Source: Curvibacter lanceolatus ATCC 14669
Lineage (GTDB): Bacteria > Pseudomonadota > Gammaproteobacteria > Burkholderiales > Burkholderiaceae_C
Assembly: GCF_000381265.1 (NCBI RefSeq)
Contig: NZ_KB906261.1
Coordinates: forward strand, 62,001-126,000
Length of the DNA: 64,000 bases
Direction: 5' to 3'
The notes beneath the pieces are model-generated. The model searched no databases, was not told the origin of the DNA, and saw only the letters and a program-made list of their open reading frames with translations. This document shows positions 28,575-37,390 of the stretch, piece after piece (positions within the stretch are counted from its first letter, which is position 1; the number at the start of each line of letters is the position of its first letter). Both the position numbers and the translations under genes were made by a program.

Positions 28575-28770
28575 CAGTTTCGTATCGTTGCGGCACGGAG
28601 CGCCCGGCTTTGTCACCAGGGTGACGGCAAGCGCGCTCAGCCTGGGGTTTGAACGTCTGGTCAGGCCAGGCGGCAGCCGGTAAAGTCAGCCGCGCATCGT
28701 ACAACGTGGCGCCTGGGCTGCCCGGCGACCGGTGTTTCCTCAACCTGCTCGACCTTCCACTTTCCGCTTC

Positions 28771-29907
28771 ATGGCCTTCATCAACTACGTCACCCAGATC
28801 CAGTTCGAGTTTGGCACCGTGCGCCTGCTGGCGGCCGAATGCGAGCGCGTGGGCATTCAGCGCCCCCTGATCGTCACCGACGCCGGGGTGCGCGCCGCCG
28901 GCGTGCTGCAAAAAGCCCTGGACGCCCTGCCCGGCCTGCCCCTGACCGTGTTCGACCAGACCCCCTCCAACCCCACCGAGGCCGCCGTCCGTGCGGCGGT
29001 CGAGCTGTACCGGGCTCAGGGCTGCGATGGCCTGATCGCCGTGGGCGGCGGCTCGGCCATCGACTGTGCCAAAGGCATTGCGATTGCGGCCACCCATGAA
29101 GGCCCGCTGACCACCTACGCCACCATCGAGGGCGGCTCCACCCGAATCACCGAACGCGCAGCGCCCCTGATCGCGGTGCCCACCACCAGCGGCACCGGCA
29201 GCGAGGTGGCGCGTGGCGCCATCATCATCGTGGACGACCACCGCAAGCTGGGCTTCCACTCTTGGCACCTGGTGCCGCGGGCCGCCATCTGCGACCCCGA
29301 ACTCACCCTGGGCCTGCCTCCAGGCCTCACGGCGGCCACCGGCATGGATGCGATTGCACACTGCATGGAGACCTTCATGTCGGCCGCCTTCAACCCCCCA
29401 GCCGACGGCATCGGCCTGGATGGCCTGGAACGCGGTTGGGCCCACATTGAACGCGCCACCCGCAACGGCCAGGACCGCGAGGCCCGCCTGCAACTGATGA
29501 GTGCCTCGATGCAAGGCGCCATGGCCTTCCAGAAAGGCCTGGGCTGCGTGCACAGCCTCAGCCACAGCCTGGGCGGCGTGAACCCGCGCCTGCACCACGG
29601 CACCCTGAACGCCATGTTCCTGCCCGCGGTGGTGCGCTTCAATGCCAGTGCCGAGTCGGTGCAGCGCGAACGCCGGCTGGACCGCATGGCCCACGCGATG
29701 GGCCTGCGCTCAGGCGGCGACATCCCCGATGCCATCCGCGACATGAACGCCCGCCTGGGCCTGCCCACCGGCCTGGCCGCCATGGGGGTGAGGCGGGATC
29801 AGTTCGACGATGTGATCAAGGGCGCCCTGGCCGACCACTGCCACAAGACCAACCCGCGCATCGCCAGCCCTGAGGAATACCGCGAGATGCTGGAAACCTC
29901 GATGTAA
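28771..29907 (+). CDS. Iron-containing alcohol dehydrogenase (group III)
   Basis: 378 residues. NAD-binding segment VGGGSAIDCAKGIA (GGGS) and VPTTSGTGSEVARGAIIIV are present, and the metal ligands DAIAHCMETFMSA, CVHSLSHSLGG and HHGTLNA give the Asp and three His of the Fe-ADH family. It interconverts an alcohol and aldehyde or ketone in the cytoplasm; relatives include 4-hydroxybutyrate, lactaldehyde and 1,3-propanediol dehydrogenases. ATG at 28771 starts MAFINYVTQIQFEFG, matching the family; a GTG 39 bases earlier is unlikely. It is alone and ends six bases from the convergent Rpn gene. Confidence 0.93.
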   Translation: MAFINYVTQIQFEFGTVRLLAAECERVGIQRPLIVTDAGVRAAGVLQKALDALPGLPLTVFDQTPSNPTEAAVRAAVELYRAQGCDGLIAVGGGSAIDCAKGIAIAATHEGPLTTYATIEGGSTRITERAAPLIAVPTTSGTGSEVARGAIIIVDDHRKLGFHSWHLVPRAAICDPELTLGLPPGLTAATGMDAIAHCMETFMSAAFNPPADGIGLDGLERGWAHIERATRNGQDREARLQLMSASMQGAMAFQKGLGCVHSLSHSLGGVNPRLHHGTLNAMFLPAVVRFNASAESVQRERRLDRMAHAMGLRSGGDIPDAIRDMNARLGLPTGLAAMGVRRDQFDDVIKGALADHCHKTNPRIASPEEYREMLETSM

Positions 29908-29913
29908 ACCGTG

Positions 29914-30243
29914 TCAGTGTCGGGCGCCGGCCTCGTCCAACAAAGCCTCCAGGGTGGGCGCGCTGAACATCTGCTCAGACCAGGCTTCCAAGCGCTCCAC
30001 AGAGGCGCTCTGAAGCCGCTGGTAGGCCCAGGCGGGCACGGGGGCGAAGCGCTGCTCGATCACTCGGGCCAGCATCATGGCGATGCCTTGTGAACGGCCC
30101 TGGGTAAGGCCTTGAGTAATGCCTTGAGTAAGGCCCTGGGAGAGCCCTTGAGAGAGCCCCAGCGACAGTCCTTGTGAATGTCCTTTGGAAAGTCCTTTTT
30201 CAATGGCTTCGTTGTAAAGGCGTTCCAGGGTTTCTTCGAGCAT
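29914..30243 (-). CDS. Candidate internal start producing a C-terminal Rpn fragment
   Basis: Within the nuclease gene, in the same frame, ATG at 30243 (codon 243) is preceded by GAAAGG seven bases upstream, the best ribosome site inside the gene. It would give 109 residues: a short helix (MLEETLERLYNEAIEKG), the tetrapeptide repeats and the tail. In E. coli rpn genes such internal products act as antitoxins to the full-length nuclease. Its use here is inference. Confidence 0.35.
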   Translation of the reverse strand: MLEETLERLYNEAIEKGLSKGHSQGLSLGLSQGLSQGLTQGITQGLTQGRSQGIAMMLARVIEQRFAPVPAWAYQRLQSASVERLEAWSEQMFSAPTLEALLDEAGARH

Positions 30244-30969
30244 GGTCGGGCCTTTCAGAAGGTCATGGATTTGATCGAGTTCGTCGGTGGCGATGTCCGG
30301 CATTTTGCGCCGTATCAGGCGACGGAGCCAGACATTGAGGGTTCTTCTCAATTTCTGATGCTCGGGGGCCTGGAGCGCCTGACCCATCGCGTACGCCAGC
30401 CTGGCAATGTCGGACCGGTTGGCGCTGTGCTCCAACTTGAACAAGGCTTCGGTCACGTTCCGAACCTCGTCTGACGGGGATAGCTTCAATCTGGCTTCAT
30501 CGATCAGGTGATACAGCAAGCGCGGCCTATAGGGCTCCAGAGCCGGTAGGCCGGGAGCGAAACAGTCTGATACATCAAGCGCTGAAGACCATGGGCGATG
30601 CCCCTTGTAGAGAACCATGGGCAACAAGGGCGGAAGTCTGCCCTGGTCCAACTGCCCTTCCTTGATCAGATGCTGGGCCAGCAGACCGACATAGACCATC
30701 ATGCGCACCGCCATCCATTCATCGGGCTGGCTTTGGAACTCCAGCAGCAGATAGACCCAGACCCAGCGCGGCCCCACCTGCAGCCGCCAAACCATGTCGT
30801 CGTGGCGCTGCTTGTCGGATTCGCTCACATAGCTGGCATTGACTCGCTCCAGGGTCTCAAACCGAGCGTCCTGGACCCAGTCACCAGGCACGAAGCCGAG
30901 CAGCAGGTCGCGCACCATCTCCGGGTGGGAGAAGAGCAGCTTGTAGTCGTTGTCGTGGTGCGTGGGCAT
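29914..30969 (-). CDS. Rpn/YhgA-family PD-(D/E)XK nuclease with tetrapeptide-repeat tail
   Basis: 351 residues. The N-terminal part matches the recombination-promoting nuclease family: DYKLLFSHPEMVRDLLLGFV, then DMVWRL and VYLLLEFQSQPDEWMA, where D...ExQ are the expected catalytic positions. A helical middle region (160-256) follows, then about ten copies of a 4-residue repeat (SQGL, TQGL and variants, residues 257-296), then a 55-residue tail. Rpn proteins of E. coli are DNA nucleases with RecA-independent recombination activity, reported to act as toxic anti-phage proteins restrained by a C-terminal fragment made from an internal start. A candidate internal start is present here. Local GC is slightly lower than in neighbours. 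It is not a transposase despite the common label. Confidence 0.88.
   Translation of the reverse strand: MPTHHDNDYKLLFSHPEMVRDLLLGFVPGDWVQDARFETLERVNASYVSESDKQRHDDMVWRLQVGPRWVWVYLLLEFQSQPDEWMAVRMMVYVGLLAQHLIKEGQLDQGRLPPLLPMVLYKGHRPWSSALDVSDCFAPGLPALEPYRPRLLYHLIDEARLKLSPSDEVRNVTEALFKLEHSANRSDIARLAYAMGQALQAPEHQKLRRTLNVWLRRLIRRKMPDIATDELDQIHDLLKGPTMLEETLERLYNEAIEKGLSKGHSQGLSLGLSQGLSQGLTQGITQGLTQGRSQGIAMMLARVIEQRFAPVPAWAYQRLQSASVERLEAWSEQMFSAPTLEALLDEAGARH
30082..30201 (-). repeat. Tandem 12-base repeat encoding S/T-Q-G-L tetrapeptides
   Basis: About ten degenerate copies of a 12-base unit encode residues 257-296 of the Rpn-like nuclease (EKGL, SKGH, SQGL, SLGL, SQGL, SQGL, TQGI, TQGL, TQGR, SQGI). 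The unit is a multiple of three, so copy-number change by slippage keeps the reading frame. Confidence 0.85.
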
Positions 30970-31067
30970 GGCCCATGCTGCCCTCGCAGGTGCGTCAACT
31001 GGGACGACAGCCGCCAGAATGCGGGCTCAGCCAGACAGTGGGCAGCCACCCTGCCTCGTGGAAGGGT

Positions 31068-32141
31068 TCAGAGGGCCTCGACCCGGCCCATGTCCGGGGC
31101 CTGCAGCCACTCGGCGAACTCGTCAGCCAGTTGCTGGCTGGCCTGCACCGCCCGGGTCCAGGCGGCGGAGCGGCCGGCGTGGTCGTTGCCGTAGTGGGTG
31201 AAGTCCTTGCGGTCGGGCAGCTTGGCATTGGGCAGGGTCTGCACCCAGGCCGGATCGGGAGCCAGCACCAGCATGGGGTCCAGAAAGGCACTGGCGCGAT
31301 GGCGCCATTTCAAGGCCTTGTCCAGCCAGCCCGGCACCACGGCCTGCTGAAAATGCGGGTACAGCACCACGCCCGGGGCGGGGTTCCGGTAGTCCAGGTG
31401 CATGTGGTAGTCGGTGATGCCGCCGTCCCAGTAGGCCCCCGGGGGCGCGCCGGCAATGGCACTGACCGAGCGCAGCACGAAGGGGATGGAGCAACTGGCC
31501 TGCACCGCATCCATGAAATTGGCCGGCGTGAGCGCCACCTGGCGGCTGCGGTAGTCGCGGGTGCCAAAGGGCAAGGCCGCGTGCTGGCTTGAGAAAACCA
31601 CCCGCTCCAGCCAGGCGCCCATGGCACGGCGCTGCACCGTGTTGCTCACAAACGCCCCCAGGTAGCCCAGCGGCGTCGCCAGGCCATGCTCGCGGGCCAG
31701 CAGGTGGCGCCCGCGCGAGGCGATCACATGCAGCCGGTAGCGTGGGTGCTGCAGCACCTCATGCTCACGCCCGCCAAAGAACAGTTTCAGGTTGTCGGCA
31801 AAGCGCTCGCTGACATGCTCGGCCGTGGGGCGCTTCTGGCCCGGCGCCAGGTCATAGCGCTGGGCGATGTAGTCGTGTTCCAGCCGGGCAAAGGCCTCGC
31901 CCGGGCGGTCCAGGCAGGCGGTGGCCATGCGCCAGGCGCCAATCGATGCCCCGACCAGATCGACGGGCTGGCTGGATCGGGCCAGCCAGTCGCCGAAAAG
32001 AAACCGGTCCAGCGGGCCCAGCACCAGCCCCTTGGGGCCGCCCGCGGCGGCAGGCACCACGCGCACGTGCTCGGGTTGGAGCCCATGGGCCTGCAAATGG
32101 GCGCGGGCCTGCGGCCCGGCATAGAGGCGAAGCGCTTTCAT
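31068..32141 (-). CDS. Patatin-like phospholipase family protein
   Basis: 357 residues. The nucleophile elbow is LVGASIGAWRMA (GxSxG), preceded by the oxyanion loop AAAGGPKGLVLG, and the catalytic Asp lies in YWDGGITDYHMH (DGG). These three elements define patatin lipases, which cleave acyl chains from lipids. There is no signal peptide. It sits 12 bases from the HDOD gene upstream on the same strand, so they may be co-transcribed; no functional link is evident. Lipid substrate unknown. Confidence 0.9.
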   Translation of the reverse strand: MKALRLYAGPQARAHLQAHGLQPEHVRVVPAAAGGPKGLVLGPLDRFLFGDWLARSSQPVDLVGASIGAWRMATACLDRPGEAFARLEHDYIAQRYDLAPGQKRPTAEHVSERFADNLKLFFGGREHEVLQHPRYRLHVIASRGRHLLAREHGLATPLGYLGAFVSNTVQRRAMGAWLERVVFSSQHAALPFGTRDYRSRQVALTPANFMDAVQASCSIPFVLRSVSAIAGAPPGAYWDGGITDYHMHLDYRNPAPGVVLYPHFQQAVVPGWLDKALKWRHRASAFLDPMLVLAPDPAWVQTLPNAKLPDRKDFTHYGNDHAGRSAAWTRAVQASQQLADEFAEWLQAPDMGRVEAL

Positions 32142-32153
32142 CAGGGCCGTGGC

Positions 32154-32978
32154 TCAGACAAAGGCACCCACTTCCTGGGGCGTGGTCCAGTCGATCGGGT
32201 CTTGCTGCAACACCATGTCGATGTCGAGCTCCAGCGCCAGGCCGACGGTGTCGGGGAAGGTCACCGCCAACTCCCGGTCGGTGAAGCCAGCCTCCTTGGC
32301 CCGGGTGCGCCATGAGGCCAGGTGGATGACACCGGCCAACGGTTCGTAGACCTCATTCTCGAAGGGGGCAATCTGGTACTCCAGCGCATCGACGATGGCG
32401 GCCGGAAACTGCCACTTGCGGGCGAAGCCTGAACTCACCTGGGCGTAGCAAAAACCCAGGCGTTTGCGCTCGCTGCGGGCCCGTTTGAGGTCCAGCGGGC
32501 CGTGCTCCAGGTTGAGCAAGGCCATGTCACGCGGCATGCCCATGTGCATGGCCAGTTCGCCGACCGCGTGCAGCAAGCCCGAGGTGAAGGCCGCGCTGGG
32601 GTTCTGCCGCACCACGCCGGCCAGAATGCGCGACACCTTGGCGGTGTCCAGGCTGTAACGCCAGAACTGCTGCAGATTGATGCCCGCCACCCCACGGAAG
32701 GCGCCCCCCACAGCGGCCGCCGACACCAGGGTGCGCACATGGTTCAGGCCCAGCACGGCCAAGGCCTCGGCCACGCCGTTGACGCGCCGCTCCAGATGGA
32801 AGAAGGCCGAGTTGGCCAATTGCAGCAGGCGCGCCGTCAAGGCTGGGTCGGTGCTGATCAGTTGCGTGATGCGACGCAGGTCCGACTCTTCCTTGTCCAG
32901 CTCCAGCATGAGCAAAGCCACCACCCGCGGAATGCTGGGCAGGGCGATTTCAGAGGCCAGAAGGTCGTCGAGCTCCAT
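32154..32978 (-). CDS. HDOD-domain signalling protein
   Basis: 274 residues, mostly one HDOD domain: LPSIPRVVALLMLELDKEESDL at the N-terminus, STDPALTARLLQLANSAFF, and GVAEALAVLGLNHVRTLV. HDOD is an HD-fold relative lacking the catalytic His-Asp pair and is used for signalling in motility, c-di-GMP and stress control. No extra GGDEF, EAL or receiver domain is attached. The partner is unknown. A short AT-rich gap with an inverted repeat separates it from tex. Confidence 0.9.
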   Translation of the reverse strand: MELDDLLASEIALPSIPRVVALLMLELDKEESDLRRITQLISTDPALTARLLQLANSAFFHLERRVNGVAEALAVLGLNHVRTLVSAAAVGGAFRGVAGINLQQFWRYSLDTAKVSRILAGVVRQNPSAAFTSGLLHAVGELAMHMGMPRDMALLNLEHGPLDLKRARSERKRLGFCYAQVSSGFARKWQFPAAIVDALEYQIAPFENEVYEPLAGVIHLASWRTRAKEAGFTDRELAVTFPDTVGLALELDIDMVLQQDPIDWTTPQEVGAFV

Positions 32979-32991
32979 GGAAGTTGATTTT

Positions 32992-33006
32992 GAAACTTAT
33001 TGTTTC
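32992..33006. promoter_or_regulatory. GAAAC-N5-GTTTC inverted repeat between tex and the HDOD gene
   Basis: A perfect 5-base inverted repeat in the 37-base AT-rich gap. Its arms resemble the GAAAC/GTTTC halves of PsrA-type operators, but the spacing is five rather than two to four. It may be an operator of the HDOD gene or a weak 3' hairpin of tex. Confidence 0.25.
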
Positions 33007-33015
33007 TGATTATCG

Positions 33016-35361
33016 TCAGCGCGAGCGGTTTTGCAGCTTGGCAAATGCAGAAGCCATGGCGGAGGGGGCTGCCGCGTCGTTTTGACGCCGCTGCCCGCCA
33101 CCCTGGTGCTGGCGACCCGCACCTTCAAAGCGGTTGTCGCGCGGCCCATCGCGCCGCGCCGGTGCGGCATCGAGCTTCATGGACAGGCCGATGCGCTTGC
33201 GCTCCACATCCACCTCCATCACCTTGACCTTGACGATGTCGCCGGTCTTGACCACTTCGCGCGCATCGGTGACGAACTTATGGCTGAGCTGGCTCACGTG
33301 CACCAGACCGTCCTGGTGCACGCCCAGGTCGATGAAGGCGCCAAACTGGGCCACGTTGCTCACGGTGCCTTCGAGCACCATGCCTTCGCGCAGGTCCTTG
33401 ATGTCTTCCACGCCTTCATTGAAGCGCGCCACCTTGAAGTCGGGTCGCGGGTCGCGGCCCGGCTTTTCCAGCTCGCCCAGGATGTCCTTGACCGTGATGA
33501 CGCCGAACTTCTCGTTGGCGAACAGCTCGGGCTTCAGGGTCTTGAGCATGTCGGCACGGCCCATCAGCTCGGCCACCGGCTTGCCGGTCTTGGCCATGAT
33601 CTGCTCCACCACGGGGTAGGTCTCGGGGTGAACGCCGGTCATGTCCAGCGGGTTCTCACCGCCACGGATGCGCAGAAAACCGGCACTCAGCTCGAAGGTC
33701 TTGGCGCCCAGGCCGCTCACGCTCAGCAGTTGCTGGCGGCTGGCAAAGGCGCCATTGGCTTCGCGCCAACGCACCACGGCCTTGGCCACCGCGGCGCTCA
33801 GGCCCGACACCCGCGACAGCAAGGGCACGCTGGCGGTGTTCAGGTCCACCCCCACCGAGTTCACGCAGTCTTCCACCACCGCTTCGAGCGTGCGGGCCAG
33901 CTCGCTCTGGTTCACATCGTGCTGGTACTGGCCCACGCCGATGCTCTTGGGGTCGATTTTGACCAGCTCGGCCAGCGGATCCTGCAGGCGGCGGGCAATG
34001 CTGGCGGCGCCGCGCAGGCTCACGTCCACATCGGGCATCTCCTGCGAGGCGAACTCGCTGGCAGAGTACACCGAGGCACCGGCCTCGCTGACCACCACCT
34101 TCTCAACGTGGCGTTCGATCTTGGCCAGCAGCTTGATCAGGTCGGCCGCCAGTTTGTCGGTTTCGCGGCTGGCCGTGCCATTGCCGATGGCAATCAGGTT
34201 CACGCCGTGCTTCTCGCACAGGCGGCCCAGGGTGTGCAGCGAGCCGTCCCAGTCCCGGCGCGGCTCGTGCGGGAACACGGTGCTGGTGTCCACCAGCTTG
34301 CCGGTGGCGTCCACCACGGCCACCTTGACGCCGGTGCGGATGCCCGGGTCCAGACCCATCACCACGCGCGGGCCGGCAGGCGCCGCCAGCAACAAATCGC
34401 GCAGGTTGTCGGCAAACACCTTGATGGCCACTTTTTCAGCGTCTTCGCGCAGGCGCGAGAACAGATCACGCTCGGTGGACAGGCTCAGCTTGACGCGCCA
34501 GGTCCAGGCCACGCACTTGCGGATCAGGTCGTCGGCGGGGCGGCCGCCATGGCTCCAGCCCAGGTGCAGGGCGATGCGCCCTTCCGCCACCGAGGGTTGG
34601 CCGGCTTCGGGCGGCACCGGCAGCACCAGCTTGGCTTCCAGGATCTCCTGCGTGCGGCCGCGGAACACCGCCAGCGCGCGGTGCGAGGGCACGCGACCGA
34701 TGGGCTCGTCGTAGTCGAAATAGTCGCGGAACTTGGCCACATCGGGGTGGTTCTCGTCCTTGCCCTCGATCTTGCTGCTCTTCAGCAGGCCTTCGTTCCA
34801 CAGCCATTCGCGCAGGTTCTGCACCAAGGCAGCGTCCTCAGCCCAGCGCTCGGACAGGATGTCGCGCACGCCGTCGAGCACGGCCCCGGTGGTGGTGAAG
34901 TCGCTGCCGTCTTCGCCCTTGGCGGCCTTCACAAAGGCCTGGGCCTCGTCGGCCGGCACCCGGGTGGGGTCGGCAAACAACAGATCGGCCAGGGGCTCGA
35001 TGCCGGCCTCGCGGGCGATCTGGCCCTTGGTGCGGCGCTTTTGCTTGTAGGGCAGGTACAGGTCTTCCAGCTCCTGCTTGGTGGGCGCCGCGTCAATGGC
35101 GGCGCGCAGGGCGTCGGTCAGCTTGCCTTGCTCGGCAATGCTCTTCAGGATGGCCTCGCGGCGGTCTTCCAGCTCGCGCAGGTAGGCCAGGCGGGCTTCC
35201 AGCTCACGCAGCTGGATGTCGTCCAGGCCCTGGGTCACTTCCTTGCGGTAGCGGGCAATGAAGGGCACGGTGGCGCCCCCGTCCAGCAGTTCCACAGCGG
35301 CGCGCACCTGCGCCTCGTTCACCCTGATTTCAGCGGCCAGTTGCCGAATGATCTTTTGCAT
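33016..35361 (-). CDS. tex: Transcription accessory protein Tex (S1 RNA-binding)
   Basis: 781 residues, the usual Tex length. Domains in order: N-terminal helical region (MQKIIRQLAAEIRVNEAQ), YqgF-like fold at about 330-430 (VMGLDPGIRTGVKVAVVD), helix-hairpin-helix (VDLNTASVPLLSRVSGLS), and an S1 domain at about 655-725 (EGTVSNVAQFGAFIDLGVHQ, HVSQLSHKFV). The tail is Arg/Gln/Gly-rich. It binds nucleic acid and supports transcription fidelity and stress survival. The same frame stays open for 593 codons upstream across the antiport gene, but the true start is ATG 35361. Confidence 0.96.
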   Translation of the reverse strand: MQKIIRQLAAEIRVNEAQVRAAVELLDGGATVPFIARYRKEVTQGLDDIQLRELEARLAYLRELEDRREAILKSIAEQGKLTDALRAAIDAAPTKQELEDLYLPYKQKRRTKGQIAREAGIEPLADLLFADPTRVPADEAQAFVKAAKGEDGSDFTTTGAVLDGVRDILSERWAEDAALVQNLREWLWNEGLLKSSKIEGKDENHPDVAKFRDYFDYDEPIGRVPSHRALAVFRGRTQEILEAKLVLPVPPEAGQPSVAEGRIALHLGWSHGGRPADDLIRKCVAWTWRVKLSLSTERDLFSRLREDAEKVAIKVFADNLRDLLLAAPAGPRVVMGLDPGIRTGVKVAVVDATGKLVDTSTVFPHEPRRDWDGSLHTLGRLCEKHGVNLIAIGNGTASRETDKLAADLIKLLAKIERHVEKVVVSEAGASVYSASEFASQEMPDVDVSLRGAASIARRLQDPLAELVKIDPKSIGVGQYQHDVNQSELARTLEAVVEDCVNSVGVDLNTASVPLLSRVSGLSAAVAKAVVRWREANGAFASRQQLLSVSGLGAKTFELSAGFLRIRGGENPLDMTGVHPETYPVVEQIMAKTGKPVAELMGRADMLKTLKPELFANEKFGVITVKDILGELEKPGRDPRPDFKVARFNEGVEDIKDLREGMVLEGTVSNVAQFGAFIDLGVHQDGLVHVSQLSHKFVTDAREVVKTGDIVKVKVMEVDVERKRIGLSMKLDAAPARRDGPRDNRFEGAGRQHQGGGQRRQNDAAAPSAMASAFAKLQNRSR

Positions 35362-35520
35362 GTCTCTCGCAGCGTCACGGTCGAATCCGAAGCCGGCGAG
35401 TGTGCCACAGCGCCCTGCCCCTGCCGCGCAAGTGGCCGTCGGCCAGCGTGAAACTTTGCCGCTGTCGGCCCGCGATCGCGCAGCCGCTAAACTGCCCGGC
35501 AGAATGGAGTGAGGAGTGCA

Positions 35521-37386
35521 ATGGCCATCGAGCAAGGCAGTGATCTGTTGAAAACCGTGGTGCTGCTGGGCGCCGGGGTGCTGGCCGTGCCGCTGTTCAA
35601 GCGGCTCGGGCTGGGTTCGGTGCTGGGCTACCTGGCGGCCGGGCTGGCCGTGGGGCCCTTCGGCCTGGCGGTGTTCAGTGAATCCCAGACCATCCTGCAT
35701 GTGGCAGAGCTGGGGGTGGTGATGTTCCTGTTCGTGATCGGCCTGGACACCCAGCCCAGCCGGCTGTGGAAGCTGCGCCGCCAGATCTTCGGCCTGGGCC
35801 TGATGCAGGTGCTGACCTGTGCCACCTTGCTCACCACCCTGGGCCACCTGTTGGGCCTGAGCTGGCCGGTGGCCTTTGTGGCGGCGATGGGTTTTGTGCT
35901 TTCCAGCACCGCCATCGTGATGCAGGTGCTGGACGAGCGCGGCGAGTCCTCCAGCCCGGCGGGCCAGCGCATCGTGTCGATTTTGCTGATGGAAGACCTC
36001 TCCATCGTGCCCCTGCTGGCCATCGTGGCCTTTCTGGCGCCCGCGCCGGCCGACCAGGAGCCTGTGTCGCGCTGGGTCACCATGGGCGTGGCGCTCAGCG
36101 CCATCCTGGGGCTGGTGGCGGTCAGCCGCTGGCTGCTCAATCCGCTGTTCAGCCTGTTGAGCAAGGTGCGCGCCCGCGAGGTGATGACCGCCGCAGCCCT
36201 GCTGGTGGTATTGGGCGCGGCCCTGGCCATGCAGTGGGGCGGGCTGTCGATGGCGCTGGGCGCCTTCGCCGCCGGGGTGATGCTGTCCGAATCGACCTTC
36301 CGGCACCAGCTGGAGGCCGACATTGAGCCCTTCCGGGGCCTGCTGCTGGGCCTGTTCTTCATCGGCGTGGGCATGTCGCTGGACTTGCCCCTGGTGCTGC
36401 AGGGCTGGCCCAAGCTGCTGGCGGGCGTGGTGGGCTACATGCTGCTCAAGGGCCTGGGCGTGTACACCGTGGCCCGCCTGACCCGTTGCAACCGGCGCGA
36501 CTCGGTGCTGCGTGCCGCCATGATGGCCGAGGGCGGCGAGTTTGCCTTTGTGCTGTATGCCACGGCGGCCCATGCGGGCCTGATCGAGGCCGAGATGAAT
36601 GCGGTGCTGAATGCCGCGGTGATCCTGTCGATGGCCCTGAGCCCCTTGCTGCTGGCCGGTGTGCGCCGGGCCCTGGCGGCTCTGCCTGCCCCGCCTGATC
36701 TGAACGGCATCCAGTCGGTGGACGCCGCGGCCGAGCTGGCCCCCAGCGTGCTGGTGATCGGTTTCGGCCGCTTCGGCCAGATCGCCAGCCAGAACCTGCT
36801 GGCCCGCGGCATCGAGATCGCCATCATCGACCGCGACACCGACATGATCCGCGCTGCTGCCCAGTTCGGCTTCAATGTGTACTACGGCGACGGCACCCGC
36901 CTGGACGTGTTGCAGGCCAGTGGCGCCGGCACGGCCCGGGCGGTGCTGGTGTGCGTGGACGACAAGGCGGCCACCACCCGCATCGTCGAGTTGATCAAAC
37001 AGAGCTTCCCCCTGACCCCGGTGCTGGCCCGGGCCTTCGACCGCCAGCACGCCATCGAGCTGCTGCGCCATGGCGTGGACTACCAGATGCGCGAGACCTT
37101 CGAGAGTGCCATGGCCTTCAGCCTGGAGGCCCTGCGCCAACTGGGCGTGGAGGCCTCAGAGGCCGCTGCCGTGGGCGAGGACATCCGCCGGCGCGACTCG
37201 GAGCGCCTGGAGATGCAGCTCAATGGCGAGGCCAAGGCGGCTCTGGCCCTGCTGCACGGCAACCGCTGGGCCCCCACCCCGCTGACCACCCCACAACGCG
37301 AAGGCCAGGCCCTGAACACCGAGGCCGAAGCAGTGATCCATGGCAACGCCGAAGCCGGCCCAGTGACCGCCCCGAGCCGGAACTGA
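35521..37386 (+). CDS. Monovalent cation:proton antiporter-2, KefB/KefC-type with RCK domain
   Basis: 621 residues. About 12 helices form a CPA2 exchanger (residues 1-385; the LEADIEPFRGLLLGLFFIGVGM segment is typical of KefB/KefC, shown in part: DIEPFRGLLLGLFFIGVGM). A cytosolic TrkA-N/RCK domain follows with VLVIGFGRFGQIASQNLL and YYGDGTRLDVLQASGA, close to KefC, which is gated by glutathione adducts and NAD(H). It probably exports K+ to acidify the cell during electrophile stress. ATG at 35521 has GTGAGGAG seven bases upstream. It diverges from tex and is followed after four bases by a small membrane protein gene. Confidence 0.93.
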   Translation: MAIEQGSDLLKTVVLLGAGVLAVPLFKRLGLGSVLGYLAAGLAVGPFGLAVFSESQTILHVAELGVVMFLFVIGLDTQPSRLWKLRRQIFGLGLMQVLTCATLLTTLGHLLGLSWPVAFVAAMGFVLSSTAIVMQVLDERGESSSPAGQRIVSILLMEDLSIVPLLAIVAFLAPAPADQEPVSRWVTMGVALSAILGLVAVSRWLLNPLFSLLSKVRAREVMTAAALLVVLGAALAMQWGGLSMALGAFAAGVMLSESTFRHQLEADIEPFRGLLLGLFFIGVGMSLDLPLVLQGWPKLLAGVVGYMLLKGLGVYTVARLTRCNRRDSVLRAAMMAEGGEFAFVLYATAAHAGLIEAEMNAVLNAAVILSMALSPLLLAGVRRALAALPAPPDLNGIQSVDAAAELAPSVLVIGFGRFGQIASQNLLARGIEIAIIDRDTDMIRAAAQFGFNVYYGDGTRLDVLQASGAGTARAVLVCVDDKAATTRIVELIKQSFPLTPVLARAFDRQHAIELLRHGVDYQMRETFESAMAFSLEALRQLGVEASEAAAVGEDIRRRDSERLEMQLNGEAKAALALLHGNRWAPTPLTTPQREGQALNTEAEAVIHGNAEAGPVTAPSRN

Positions 37387-37390
37387 CCCC

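Noticed and set aside
30082-30201. The 12-base tandem repeats as a CRISPR array
   Set aside because: Units are contiguous without spacers, degenerate, and in frame with a protein.
29914-30969. The Rpn-like gene as a transposase
   Set aside because: No terminal inverted repeats or target duplication nearby, and the residues fit a PD-(D/E)XK nuclease; the transposase label is historical.
35362-37140. 593-codon upstream extension of tex, antisense to the Kef-type antiporter
   Set aside because: The sequence is Gln/His-rich shadow peptide; Tex homologues begin at MQKIIRQLAAEI, ATG 35361.
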